Below, piece after piece: positions 1-8,999 of a stretch of 36,343 bases of DNA. The stretch lies in the NCBI GenBank assembly GCA_001567185.1, contig LNFR01000050.1, positions 1-36,343 on the forward strand, read 5' to 3'. The notes beneath the pieces were generated by a model. The model was not told the DNA's origin. It ran no database searches and saw nothing but the letters and a program-made list of their open reading frames with translations. Position numbers and translations under genes: made by a program. Within the stretch, counting starts at the first letter, position 1; each line of letters begins with the position of its first letter. This DNA is from Bacteroidetes bacterium OLB12. Its GTDB lineage: Bacteria > Bacteroidota > Bacteroidia > Cytophagales > Cyclobacteriaceae.

Positions 1-2158
1 GAGAGTAGGTAATTGATTAATTGATTTGTTTTTGCTTAGCGTGATGAATACACCAAGAAATAAAAACCGGTTAGCAGGCTGGCGAATGGCCCGGCTTTCA
101 TACACACCTGCTGCATTGGTAGTTGAGCTAAATTGATATCCGAAAATATTATCGCGGCCCAGCAAATTGGTACACGATAGGTAAACAATCAGATTATTCT
201 TGGGCAAGTAGGCAATGTTGGCACTCAAATCATGATAAGCCGGTGTGCGGTCTTCATGAAACTCATCCGTTGGTCGGTTAGGGTTGTAGTACGGTCTGCC
301 ACTGCCGTAACTATACGTAAATCCCACCTGCGATTTCATTTTGCTTATGAAGTGTTTATACACTGCAGAAAAATTATGAGTGGAAGCAAATGCAGGCGTT
401 ACGGCAAAAGGAAAATCGAGGTAGGAGCGTTTTGTATCCAGGTAGGAATACGACAACCAGTAATCCACATTTCTAATAGTCTCGCTATCGCGCCAGAAAA
501 GTTCAACCCCCCGCGCAAACCCATTGCCTGAGTTTGAAATCACTTGTGGATTTCCGGAATCAAACTTCACCAGCTTCCGGTATTCTTTGTGGTAGGCTTC
601 AACTCGAAAGGTTTTATTATTGGTAATAACCTGGTAGTTGAGAATGTAATGTTGGGCCGTTTCCTGGCTAAGCCGGGTATTTACCCGCAGGTATTGATTT
701 TGTGCAGATTGTGTAAACGATCCGTATGCAAACGAAAACTGGCCTTGTTTACCGGGTTTGTAAGCAAGAGATAGGCGTGGGCTTACTGTGGCAGATTGCG
801 TAAGATTTACATACTCAAACCGACCACCTGCTTTTGCGACAAGTTTATTATTGAAATAATATTCACCCTCAGCAAAAGTAGCGGATACCAATTCGGTGAA
901 CCTCAACGCTTCGCTTTTATCTAATGTTTCGTTGTAACGAACAGCTTCATACTGGCGGTGAATCGCTTCGCTGCCAACCCGAATTTCGAGTTGATCTGAT
1001 ACTGAATGTTCAGCTACAATTTTTGTGTGAACACCGGTTTCAGTTTCCCCCATCGGTTTATCATCCAGGCGCACCTCATTTTGATTGAAGGAATACGAGG
1101 CCCCGCCCCGCAAGGTCCAATTTCCAACAGGTTGCTGATAGGAGGCGTTTCCATACCGGTACCTGTTTGTGAGATCATACTTCTGTTTGATTGTCGGGTT
1201 TATAATATCATGACTAAACAGTGAAAAGGAAGATTGATTGAAGTTGCCGAAGAATTTAAACATACCACTCTTCCCTACCTGCTGCCTGTAAGCCGCATTA
1301 CTCTCGAACGATTCCGGTGCAACATTCCAATCTACCCGCTGCCGGATCAACCCAAAGTAGGGCTGAATATTGGTGTATTGTACTTTGCCTGTTAGCGAAG
1401 CCCGATCCCAAACTTGTGTATGGGCCACATCAGCACCTACCGATAGAAGACCAATATCTGTTTGGTTCATCTCGGCTTTGTCTTTAGAGTTCAATACCAA
1501 TGCAGATGAAAGCGCCTGCCCATATTCGGCCGAGTAGCCACCTGTACTGAAGCTGGTGCCTTTAAACATAAAAGGAGAAAAATCTGCCACGCGAGGGAGT
1601 ATTTGGAGCAGCCGTGCCATATGCATCCAACACCACCATGCCATCGATGAAGGTGCGAGCCTCAGAACCATCGCCACCTCGTACAAACAAGCGACCGCTC
1701 TCACCCACTTTTTGTGTGCCGGGCAACGTATTCAATGCACCGGCAATGTCAGCAGTACCTCCGGCTGTCATGGCAATATCAACAGGCTTTAAAATGGTTC
1801 TTCGCTTTTCTTCTCCGGCTGTAAACGAACCAGCCGAAATAACCACGCCATCCAGTTGGTTGATTTCTTCTTTGAGAATGGCCGCGATGGTAACATCCTT
1901 TCCGGCAAGTTCCACCGCCTGTTCAAATTGCTTGTAGCCCACAAACGTGATGAGGATTGTATGTAATCCTTGCTCTTCTGTTACAAAAGAGAATGAACCA
2001 TCCAGACCCGAACTGGTACCATCATACGAATCTTTAATCAACACGTTAGCGCCAGGAATAGGCTCACCGGAAGCATCGGTTACCTTGCCCGTAATGCGCG
2101 TTTGGCTTAGTGCCGGGAACGCGATAGCAAGAAGTAAAAGTGTAATGAGCGTTTTCAT
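1..2158 (-). CDS. TonB-dependent outer-membrane receptor, 3' end outside window, one frameshift
   Basis: Outer-membrane receptor expected to import a ligand with TonB/ExbBD energy. It starts with a signal peptide (MKTLITLLLLAIAFPALSQ), followed by a carboxypeptidase-regulatory-like beta sandwich (about residues 20-100, with the ITGKVTDASGEPIPGANV signature) and a plug domain (about 105-200, with LFVRGGDGSEARTFIDG). The first frame stops at 1562, but another frame carries on without a stop to the window edge with barrel-like sequence (GTSFSTGGYSAEYGQALSSA, later CTNLLGRDNIFGY). The switch lies at a run of five A's, 1578-1582; removing one A restores the frame. About 719 residues are visible and the end is probably only a few residues beyond base 1. 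The substrate cannot be told from sequence. It is divergent from the BASS transporter with 153 bp between the two starts. Confidence 0.92.
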
Positions 2159-2311
2159 AGTTTGTTTTTGGGCGATTACACGGTAAAAATGAAGGCGGGG
2201 GTGGGATTTTTTAAATTGGAGTTACTGAACTGTTGATTGTACCTGCTGAATTGTAGCGACTTGCAAACGGGCCGGTTTTAATGATTTGACTTTTTTGAGG
2301 TATCTTTAAAA

Positions 2312-3184
2312 ATGCAACAATCAGCCGCCACCGCCTTGTTTCTTCCCATTGCCCTCGGCATCATCATGTTGGGGCTTGGGCTTTCACTTACGTTGGAAGA
2401 TTTTAAACGAGTAACCAAATACCCGAAAGCCATAACCATTGCACTGGTTTGCCAAATGATTTTACTGCCGGCACTTTGTTTTGCCATTGCCATCTTCAGC
2501 AACCTTAGTGCTGCCTTGAGCGTGGGTTTGGTTTTGTTGGCAGCCTCACCCGGTGGGCCCACTGCCAATTTGTACAGTCACCTGAGCAAGGGCGATGTAG
2601 CATTGAATATTACGCTCACCGCAGTTAATAGCGTACTCACTCTCTTCACCCTTCCCGTTGTTGTAAACCTGGGCATGGAATACTTTATGGGTGAAGGTCA
2701 GTACATACCCCTGCCCTTCTCCAAAGTAATTGAAGTATTTGTAGTTGTATTGGTGCCTGTGGCTATTGGCATGATAATTAAAAGCAAAGCCCCCGGTTTT
2801 GCCGATAAAATGAATAAGCCGGTAAAAATTCTTTCAGCTGTGGTGCTGATCATCATCATTGTATCCATAACCCTTCGCGAAAAGCAAGTACTTACCGATC
2901 ACTTTGCAGATTTGGGCATACCCGTGCTGCTGTTTAATGTGGCAAGCCTGGCGGTGGGGTATTACCTGCCCCTGGTTTTTAAAGTTGAAAAGAAACAAGC
3001 CATTGCCATTGGAATGGAGATCGGTATTCATAATGGCACCCTGGCAATTTACATTGCATTGAATGTGTTGAACAATTCTGCGATGAGCATTCCACCGGCC
3101 ATCTATAGTTTGTTGATGTTCTTTACGGCAGCAGCCTTTGGCTTTATAGTAAATCTGGGCCGTAAGAGCTCAACCAACTCTTAG
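2312..3184 (+). CDS. bile acid:sodium symporter family (BASS) transporter
   Basis: A 290-residue, almost wholly hydrophobic inner-membrane protein with about eight to nine predicted helices. Family features are the opening GIIMLGLGLSLTLEDFKRV, the LLAASPGGPTANLYSHLSKGDVAL segment (the crossover region near the substrate site in BASS transporters) and the late GMEIGIHNGTLAI helix. Members move organic anions such as bile acids, pantoate or 2-oxoacids with sodium. The substrate here is unknown because bacteria without bile contact often carry these genes. The length is normal and no frame break is seen. The ATG at 2312 is the first in frame before the first helix. It stands alone between the TonB receptor and the M28 peptidase. 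Confidence 0.9.
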   Translation: MQQSAATALFLPIALGIIMLGLGLSLTLEDFKRVTKYPKAITIALVCQMILLPALCFAIAIFSNLSAALSVGLVLLAASPGGPTANLYSHLSKGDVALNITLTAVNSVLTLFTLPVVVNLGMEYFMGEGQYIPLPFSKVIEVFVVVLVPVAIGMIIKSKAPGFADKMNKPVKILSAVVLIIIIVSITLREKQVLTDHFADLGIPVLLFNVASLAVGYYLPLVFKVEKKQAIAIGMEIGIHNGTLAIYIALNVLNNSAMSIPPAIYSLLMFFTAAAFGFIVNLGRKSSTNS

Positions 3185-3322
3185 CACAGGCATTGCCTTC
3201 CAACATTTTACGCCCATGTAATCTAATAATGGCCAACAGTAATTTTTGTTTATGTTTGGGCCCGGATTAGGTGGACTTCAATAGCGAATTCCATCTGACC
3301 ATTAATAAACAATTATTACCAG

Positions 3323-4624
3323 ATGAAACAACTCACCATCCTTTTCGTTGCCTGTGCGAGTGTCACCTTTGCGCAACCTGTAAACAAACACATCACAGAA
3401 GCAAATGTAGCCCGTGTAATCAAAACACTGGCGGCCGATGACATGATGGGCCGCTCAGCTACCCGGCCGGAGCACATCGACAAAGCTGCAGCATTTATTG
3501 AAAAGGAATTCAAGACCATTGGACTTATACCCTTGCAAGGATTGAAAGGATTCCGGCAGGAATTCAAAAAAGATATGATTGCGCCCCAAACCCTGGAGGT
3601 AGTTATTAACGGCCAGAAGATTGCACCTGAAAACACGTTGCTGGTTTCTGAAAATACAACCATTAACCTGACAAAGCATGCAGGTGTTATTGTTATTCCC
3701 TACGATACCGCCATCAAAAACACCCGCCAGTATTTATTAAGCAAAGCCTTTAACCTTACCCGCGATACGGCCACTGCCTTTGTCCTGGTTGCTCCTGAAT
3801 TCAAAGAAAACTTTAAAGAACTGAAAGGTTACTTTGGCAAGCGGTTTACCAGCGGCCGCAAAACCAATAAGATATTTGTGCTGGGCGTTACTTCTGTTCT
3901 CAATTACGCTGTAACGGCAACCCAAAAGATAGAACCGATAACCATGAGCAACGTGGCGGGCATGATTCCCGGCAAAACCAAACCGGATGAGTATGTCGTA
4001 TTCTCAGGACATTATGATCACATTGGCATACGGCCAGCCATTGCTGGCGACTCAATTGCCAACGGTGCCGATGATGATGCTTCCGGTACAACCGCTGTGA
4101 TTGAACTGGCGCGGTATTTCAAGAAAATCAAAAACAACAACCGCACGTTAATTTTTGTTGCCTTTACGGCCGAAGAAATTGGCGGGTACGGCTCACGTTA
4201 TTTTTCCGAGCAACTAAACCCCGATCAGGTGGTGGCCATGTTTAATATTGAGATGATCGGCAAACCTTCCAAGTGGGGTCAAAACTCAGCCTTCATTACC
4301 GGTTATGAACGTTCCGACTTTGGTGAAATCTTACAGAAGAATTTAAAAGGCACTCCATTTCAGTTTCATCCCGATCCTTATCCGCAACAAAACCTGTTCT
4401 ATCGTTCAGACAATGCTACGCTGGCGCGATTGGGAGTTCCGGCTCATACCATCTCCACCGATGAAATTGATATTGACAAATTTTATCACACCGTAAACGA
4501 TGAAGTGGAAACGCTGAACATGGCCAACATCACTGCCACCATCCGTGCTATTGCACTCAGTTCGCAATCCATTGTGGCCGGAACGGAGACGCCTAAAAGG
4601 ATTGATAAGAGTACGGTGAGGTAA
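3323..4624 (+). CDS. secreted M28 family zinc aminopeptidase
   Basis: A 433-residue exported metallopeptidase. The signal peptide is residues 1-18 (MKQLTILFVACASVTFAQ), so it acts in the periplasm or outside. Residues 30-200 form an N-terminal region with a likely PA-type insert. The catalytic M28 domain follows: SGHYDHIG (zinc ligand H230), NGADDDASGTTAVIELA (bridging Asp about 251), FTAEEIGGYGSRYF (general base and ligand Glu about 284-285), NIEMIG (ligand position about 310, Glu where Asp is commoner) and a late FYHTVND His. It probably trims N-terminal residues from peptides. No frame break. An unusual repeat-rich spacer follows before leuS. Confidence 0.92.
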   Translation: MKQLTILFVACASVTFAQPVNKHITEANVARVIKTLAADDMMGRSATRPEHIDKAAAFIEKEFKTIGLIPLQGLKGFRQEFKKDMIAPQTLEVVINGQKIAPENTLLVSENTTINLTKHAGVIVIPYDTAIKNTRQYLLSKAFNLTRDTATAFVLVAPEFKENFKELKGYFGKRFTSGRKTNKIFVLGVTSVLNYAVTATQKIEPITMSNVAGMIPGKTKPDEYVVFSGHYDHIGIRPAIAGDSIANGADDDASGTTAVIELARYFKKIKNNNRTLIFVAFTAEEIGGYGSRYFSEQLNPDQVVAMFNIEMIGKPSKWGQNSAFITGYERSDFGEILQKNLKGTPFQFHPDPYPQQNLFYRSDNATLARLGVPAHTISTDEIDIDKFYHTVNDEVETLNMANITATIRAIALSSQSIVAGTETPKRIDKSTVR

Positions 4625-4636
4625 ACTTAGTTAGTT

Positions 4637-4739
4637 GGCAGTGGGCAGTATTCATTAACTCTATAAGCCTGCTTTACTGCCTACTGCCTACTGCAGACTG
4701 CAGACTGCCTACTGTTTACTGCCGACTGCCTACTGAGAA
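4637..4739. repeat. heptanucleotide tandem array with a 14-bp inverted repeat
   Basis: From 4677 to 4739 the sequence is nine consecutive 7-base units: CTGCCTA, CTGCCTA, CTGCAGA, CTGCAGA, CTGCCTA, CTGTTTA, CTGCCGA, CTGCCTA, CTGAGAA. Upstream, 4637-4650 (GGCAGTGGGCAGTA) is the reverse complement of 4675-4688 apart from one position that would be a G-U pair in RNA, with a 24-base loop. The element lies between the M28 gene and leuS and could act as a weak terminator or be a propagating simple repeat. No reading frame crosses it convincingly. Confidence 0.75.
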
Positions 4740-4746
4740 CTTCCCT

Positions 4747-4778
4747 ATTGCATACTCCTCAGCACCTCCTTACTTTTG
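4747..4778 (+). promoter_or_regulatory. putative Bacteroidota sigma-ABfr promoter of leuS
   Basis: TACTTTTG at 4771-4778 matches the TAnnTTTG -7 consensus of Bacteroidota housekeeping promoters exactly. ATTG at 4747-4750 is one base from the TTTG -33 box with a 20-base spacer, within the usual range. Transcription would start near 4785, about 20 bases before the leuS ATG. This is a motif match only. Confidence 0.4.
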
Positions 4779-4806
4779 CTGTTCACATTTTACAGAACTG
4801 CTCAAA

Positions 4807-7611
4807 ATGGCCGAATACACGAAAGACGAGATCAAACGCATTGAAGAAAAGTGGCGCAAAACCTGGATTGAAAAGGAGGTTTATAAGGTAAAAAACGATA
4901 CCAGCAAACCTAAGTGTTATGTGCTGGACATGTTTCCGTACCCGTCCGGGGCCGGGCTGCATGTTGGCCACCCCCTCGGCTATATCGCTTCCGACATCTA
5001 TGCCCGCTTTAAGCGGATTAAAGGGTTTAACGTGTTGCACCCCATGGGCTTCGATGCCTTTGGTCTGCCGGCCGAACAATATGCCCTGGAACATGGTATT
5101 CATCCGGCTGTCTCAACGGCCACCAACATCAACACTTTTAAAAAACAGTTGGGTAACATTGGCTTTTCGTACGACTGGAGTCGCGAGGTGCAAACCTGCG
5201 ATCCAAAGTACTATCGCTGGACGCAATGGATCTTTCTCCAGATTTTTGACAGCTGGTTCAATCGCAAAAAACAAAAAGCAGAGCGCATCAGCGAACTGGT
5301 CTCGATTTTTGAAAAGGAAGGGAATGTTAATCATGTAATTCCGAACCTGCCTTCCGGACGGGCAGATTCAAAATTTAAAATTCAAAATTTCGGGGCTGCG
5401 GATTGGAAAAAATATTCAGAAAAGGAGCAACAAAGTATTCTTATGGAGTACAGGTTAGCCTACCTCGCCTATACCGATGTAAACTGGTGCGAGGCCCTGG
5501 GTACCGTGTTAGCCAATGATGAGGTGATCAATGGTGTAAGTTACCGTGGTGGTTTTCCGGTTGTAAAAAAACAAATGCGCCAATGGAGTTTGCGTATTAC
5601 CGAATATGCCGATCGTTTGCTGAAGGGCCTGAACGAAATTGACTTTAGCGAGTCGATGAAGGAAATACAACGGAACTGGATTGGTAAGAGTGTGGGGGCA
5701 GAAATTGAATTCAAAATTCAAAATTCAAAATTGAAAATTGATGTCTTCACCACCCGCCCCGATACCATCTTCGGAGTAGATTTTATGGTGCTGGCTCCGG
5801 AGCATGATCTGGTAAAACAAATCACGACTGCAGAACAAAAAGAAGAAATTGAAAAATACCTGAAGTATGTAGAGAGCCGCTCGGAAGTGGATCGCATGGC
5901 CGAAGTAAAAAAGATTACCGGTGCATTTACCGGTGCGTATGCCATCAATCCGTTTAACGGCAAACAAATTCCGGTGTGGATCAGCGAATACGTGTTGGCC
6001 GGTTATGGAACCGGAGCCATTATGGCCGTGCCGTGTGGCGATGAACGCGATCATAAATTTGCCAAACACTTTAATATTCCCATCACCAACATTATCGGTT
6101 CGCATTACAATGGCAACGAAGCCAACCCCACCAAAGAAGCCATTCTCGAAAACTCAGGCTTCCTTAACGGATTGGTAATGAGCAAAGCCATTGACGTAGC
6201 CATCGATGAAATCGAAAAGCGTGGCATTGGCAAACGACAGGTAAACTACAAGATGCGCGATGCCGGCTGGAGCCGCCAACGCTATTGGGGCGAGCCTTTT
6301 CCCGTTTACTTCAAAGGCGATGTGCCATACGCCATGAAAGAAAGCGAGTTGCCGCTGGAGCTGCCCGAAACCAACAGCTTTAAACCTTCCGGCAATGGCG
6401 AAGGCCCACTGGCCAACCTGCCCGACTGGATAAACTTTGCGGCCGATAAAAAACGCGACAGCAATACCATGCCTACCCATGCCGGGGCCGCGTGGTACTT
6501 TTTACGGTACATGGATCCGCACAATACCAACGCTTTCGCGGATAAGAAAGCACTGGACTACTGGAACCAGGTAGATGTGTACATTGGCGGCTCGGAACAT
6601 GCCGTGGCGCATTTATTATACTCGCGCCTGTGGACAAAAGTACTGCACGACTTAGGCTACCTCAATTTTGATGAACCATTTAAGAAGCTGATCAACCAGG
6701 GGAAGATTACAGGCGATTCAAGATTTGTGTATCGGGTAAGAGGAACAACCAAATTCGTTTCGGCTGGATTGAAGAATCAATACGAAGTTGATGAACTGCA
6801 TGTGGATATTAACATCGTTAACGGACTTGAGTTAAATACAGATGAATTCAAAAAGTGGAAACCCGATTTTGCCAATGCAGAGTTTATTTTAGAAGACAGT
6901 AAATATCTCTGTGGCTCAGCTGTTGAAAAGATGAGCAAGTCGTATTTCAACGTAGTAAATCCCGATCAAATCATCAACGATTACGGAGCCGATACCCTTC
7001 GCATGTACGAAATGTTTCTAGGGCCGCTGGAAGCCAGCAAACCCTGGAGCACACAAGGCATTGATGGGGTGTTTAAGTTCTTACGCAGATTCTGGAATCT
7101 CTTTCATGATAACACCGGCAACTTCCGCGTAAGCGAAGCCGAACCTACCCGCGATGAACTGAAAGTGTTGCATAAAACCCTGAAGAAGGTTGAACAAGAC
7201 ATTGAAAATTTCTCGTTCAATACCTCGGTAAGTGAGTTTATGATTTGTGCCAACGAGCTTTCATCGCTCAAATGCAACAAGCGCAGCGTGTTGGAGCCGC
7301 TGGTTATCGCCCTCTCTCCTTTTGCCCCGCACATTGCAGAAGAATTGTGGGCTTTACTGGGCCACCCCGACACGGTATTAAATGCCACCTTCCCGAAATT
7401 CGATGAACAATACTTAACGGAAAGTTCGCACAATTACCCCATCTCCATCAACGGAAAAGTGCGTGCACAAATGCAGTTTGCGCTCGACATGCCCAAAGAA
7501 GACATCGAGAAAATGGTTCTGGCATCTGAAATTGTGCTGAAATGGACAGAAGGCAAACCACCCAAAAAAGTGATTGTGGTGCCGGGCAAGATTGTGAATG
7601 TGGTTTTGTAA
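4807..7611 (+). CDS. leuS: leucyl-tRNA synthetase
   Basis: Class Ia synthetase that charges tRNA-Leu with leucine in the cytoplasm; 934 residues, usual for Bacteroidota LeuRS. It has the HIGH-type ATP site in YPSGAGLHVGHPLGY (about residue 48), the CP1 editing domain with TTRPDTIFG (about 313-321), the tRNA-facing GWSRQRYWGEPFP segment, KMSKS (in AVEKMSKSYFN, about 710) and a C-terminal anticodon-binding domain ending in NGKVRAQ...VVPGKIVNVVL. Two odd Lys/Asn/Phe/Ile-rich stretches (about residues 187-194 and 302-311, reading FKIQN and FKIQNSKLKI) are encoded by 7-base tandem repeats and look inserted without breaking the frame. It heads the long plus-strand run; a promoter match lies just upstream. 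Confidence 0.98.
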   Translation: MAEYTKDEIKRIEEKWRKTWIEKEVYKVKNDTSKPKCYVLDMFPYPSGAGLHVGHPLGYIASDIYARFKRIKGFNVLHPMGFDAFGLPAEQYALEHGIHPAVSTATNINTFKKQLGNIGFSYDWSREVQTCDPKYYRWTQWIFLQIFDSWFNRKKQKAERISELVSIFEKEGNVNHVIPNLPSGRADSKFKIQNFGAADWKKYSEKEQQSILMEYRLAYLAYTDVNWCEALGTVLANDEVINGVSYRGGFPVVKKQMRQWSLRITEYADRLLKGLNEIDFSESMKEIQRNWIGKSVGAEIEFKIQNSKLKIDVFTTRPDTIFGVDFMVLAPEHDLVKQITTAEQKEEIEKYLKYVESRSEVDRMAEVKKITGAFTGAYAINPFNGKQIPVWISEYVLAGYGTGAIMAVPCGDERDHKFAKHFNIPITNIIGSHYNGNEANPTKEAILENSGFLNGLVMSKAIDVAIDEIEKRGIGKRQVNYKMRDAGWSRQRYWGEPFPVYFKGDVPYAMKESELPLELPETNSFKPSGNGEGPLANLPDWINFAADKKRDSNTMPTHAGAAWYFLRYMDPHNTNAFADKKALDYWNQVDVYIGGSEHAVAHLLYSRLWTKVLHDLGYLNFDEPFKKLINQGKITGDSRFVYRVRGTTKFVSAGLKNQYEVDELHVDINIVNGLELNTDEFKKWKPDFANAEFILEDSKYLCGSAVEKMSKSYFNVVNPDQIINDYGADTLRMYEMFLGPLEASKPWSTQGIDGVFKFLRRFWNLFHDNTGNFRVSEAEPTRDELKVLHKTLKKVEQDIENFSFNTSVSEFMICANELSSLKCNKRSVLEPLVIALSPFAPHIAEELWALLGHPDTVLNATFPKFDEQYLTESSHNYPISINGKVRAQMQFALDMPKEDIEKMVLASEIVLKWTEGKPPKKVIVVPGKIVNVVL
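5367..5387. repeat. 7-base tandem repeat inside leuS (copy 1)
   Basis: Three consecutive units TTCAAAA, TTTAAAA, TTCAAAA. They encode about residues 187-194 of LeuRS, a low-complexity stretch just after GRADS. Twenty-one bases is a multiple of three, so the frame survives. Confidence 0.75.
5710..5737. repeat. 7-base tandem repeat inside leuS (copy 2)
   Basis: Four consecutive units: three exact TTCAAAA and one TTGAAAA. They encode FKIQNSKLKI directly before the conserved TTRPDTIFG motif of the editing domain. The repeat is the same family as copy 1 and close in sequence, on the opposite strand, to the spacer repeat after fabH. Confidence 0.8.
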
Positions 7612-7712
7612 GTTTCTGGTTTCGTGTTACCATCTAAAGGCAACAGGAAACTAACAAACATTAGGCATTCCATAACATTTCCTTAATTTTATCGCGCATT
7701 TAATACACTTCT

Positions 7713-8711
7713 ATGCGATACTCCAGAATTGTTGGTCTTGGCCATCATGTGCCCGAAACGGTTATTACCAATGCCCAACTTTCAACCATGATGGAAACCA
7801 CCGATGAGTGGATTACCGAACGCACGGGAATCAAGGAAAGACGGTGGATTGATCCTGCCAAAGACACTGTGGCCAACATGGCCGCTAAAGCCACGCGCAT
7901 GGCATTGCAACGGGCCAACCTTACCGAAAAAGATATTGAGTTTATTGTTTTTGCAACCATCACCCCCGATTACTTCTTTCCCGGTTCAGGTGTTTTGTTG
8001 CAGCGCGAATTAGGGTTGGAAAGCATTGGTGCGTTGGACATTCGTAATGCCTGTTCGGGATTCATCTATGCGCTTTCAGTTGCCGATCAGTTTATCAAAT
8101 CGGGAATGTATAAAACCATTCTGGTGGTGGGGGCTGAAATTCAATCAACCGCTATTGATGTAACAACCCGTGGCCGAAATACTGCCGTTATTTTTGCCGA
8201 TGGTGCCGGAGCCGCTATTCTTCAACCATCCGATAAACCAGGAATCCTTTCCACCCATTTGCATTCCGATGGTCGCTTTGCCGAAGAACTTTATGTGCGC
8301 GATCCGGGCAGCAGCCGCAAACGGGAAGAGCGCCAACCCGAACAGATTTTGGATACTACCCATTTTAAAGTGGTAATGAATGGCAACCAGGTATTTAAGC
8401 ATGCGGTGGTTCGTTTTATGGAAGTGATTAACGAAGCGTTGATCGCCAACCAAATGAAGAAAGAAGATATTGATCTTCTGGTACCACACCAGGCCAACCT
8501 GCGCATCAGTCAATACATACAGGAAAAACTTGCTTTGCGCGATGACCAGGTGTACAACAACATTATGCGCTACGGCAACACAACCGCTGCATCCATTCCC
8601 ATAGCGATGAGTGAAGCCTGGGCAGAAGGAAAGTTGAAAGAAAATGACGTACTTTGTTTAGCTGCCTTTGGAAGCGGTTTTACGTGGGCATCGGCATTGA
8701 TACGTTGGTAA
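7713..8711 (+). CDS. fabH: beta-ketoacyl-ACP synthase III
   Basis: Starts fatty-acid synthesis by condensing an acyl-CoA primer with malonyl-ACP in the cytoplasm. The 332-residue protein has the complete Cys-His-Asn triad: C114 in RNACSGFIYAL, H259 in VPHQANLRI and N289 in YGNTTAASIP. Also typical are the N-terminal TTDEWITERTGIKERR motif, which binds the CoA/ACP side, and the C-terminal AFGSGFTWASALIRW. No frame break. It is separated from leuS by about 100 bases and not joined to plsX or rpmF as in some phyla. Whether it prefers acetyl- or branched-chain primers cannot be read from sequence alone. Confidence 0.97.
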   Translation: MRYSRIVGLGHHVPETVITNAQLSTMMETTDEWITERTGIKERRWIDPAKDTVANMAAKATRMALQRANLTEKDIEFIVFATITPDYFFPGSGVLLQRELGLESIGALDIRNACSGFIYALSVADQFIKSGMYKTILVVGAEIQSTAIDVTTRGRNTAVIFADGAGAAILQPSDKPGILSTHLHSDGRFAEELYVRDPGSSRKREERQPEQILDTTHFKVVMNGNQVFKHAVVRFMEVINEALIANQMKKEDIDLLVPHQANLRISQYIQEKLALRDDQVYNNIMRYGNTTAASIPIAMSEAWAEGKLKENDVLCLAAFGSGFTWASALIRW

Positions 8712-8736
8712 ATTCAGAATTAGTTACTCTCAAACT

Positions 8737-8757
8737 TTGAATCTTGAATATTGAATC
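8737..8757. repeat. 7-base tandem repeat between fabH and the next gene
   Basis: Three consecutive units TTGAATC, TTGAATA, TTGAATC ending six bases before the next ATG. Its reverse strand reads as GATTCAA units, close to the TTCAAAA units inside leuS. Confidence 0.6.
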
Positions 8758-8763
8758 TCACAC

Positions 8764-8988
8764 ATGAAGACGACATCCTATAACCCCAGCCCACTCGAAG
8801 TTGACTTCGCAAATGCTTTATTCATCCTTCAAAAGGAAATTCAAAAGCACCTACAGGATAATGAAATAGTACATATCGAGCCCAACTTAAAGCGCGACAA
8901 TCCAACGGTTACATTTAATTTACTAGACAAAGATGGCGATCCACACGAAATTGTGGTTCGAATTGTTCAAATTCCCGACAAATTCTAA
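8764..8988 (+). CDS. small conserved hypothetical protein
   Basis: A 74-residue soluble acidic protein of unknown function. It has no signal peptide or membrane segment. The first half is predicted helical (EVDFANALFILQKEIQKHL) and the second half looks like beta strands around a central KRDNPTVTFNLLDKDGDPHEIVVRIVQ. It ends 11 bases before the permease start and is probably co-transcribed with it. The clean frame, tight spacing and codon use like its neighbours support a real gene. I recognise no family with confidence. Confidence 0.78.
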   Translation: MKTTSYNPSPLEVDFANALFILQKEIQKHLQDNEIVHIEPNLKRDNPTVTFNLLDKDGDPHEIVVRIVQIPDKF

Positions 8989-8999
8989 AACCCGAAAGC

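Noticed and set aside
232-1224. Several plus-strand open frames of 70-100 residues
   Set aside because: They lie opposite the TonB receptor barrel, whose minus-strand frame is continuous and family-like; they show no motifs of their own.
2276-2306. Promoter with TATCTTTA box before the BASS transporter
   Set aside because: The box ends six bases before the ATG, so transcription would begin inside the gene.
4677-4739. Could the repeat array be a CRISPR?
   Set aside because: Units are seven bases with no spacers and there are no cas genes nearby.
4919-5338. A 139-residue plus-strand frame inside leuS
   Set aside because: It is an alternative frame of the LeuRS catalytic core; the composition is unlike a real protein and the leuS frame is intact.
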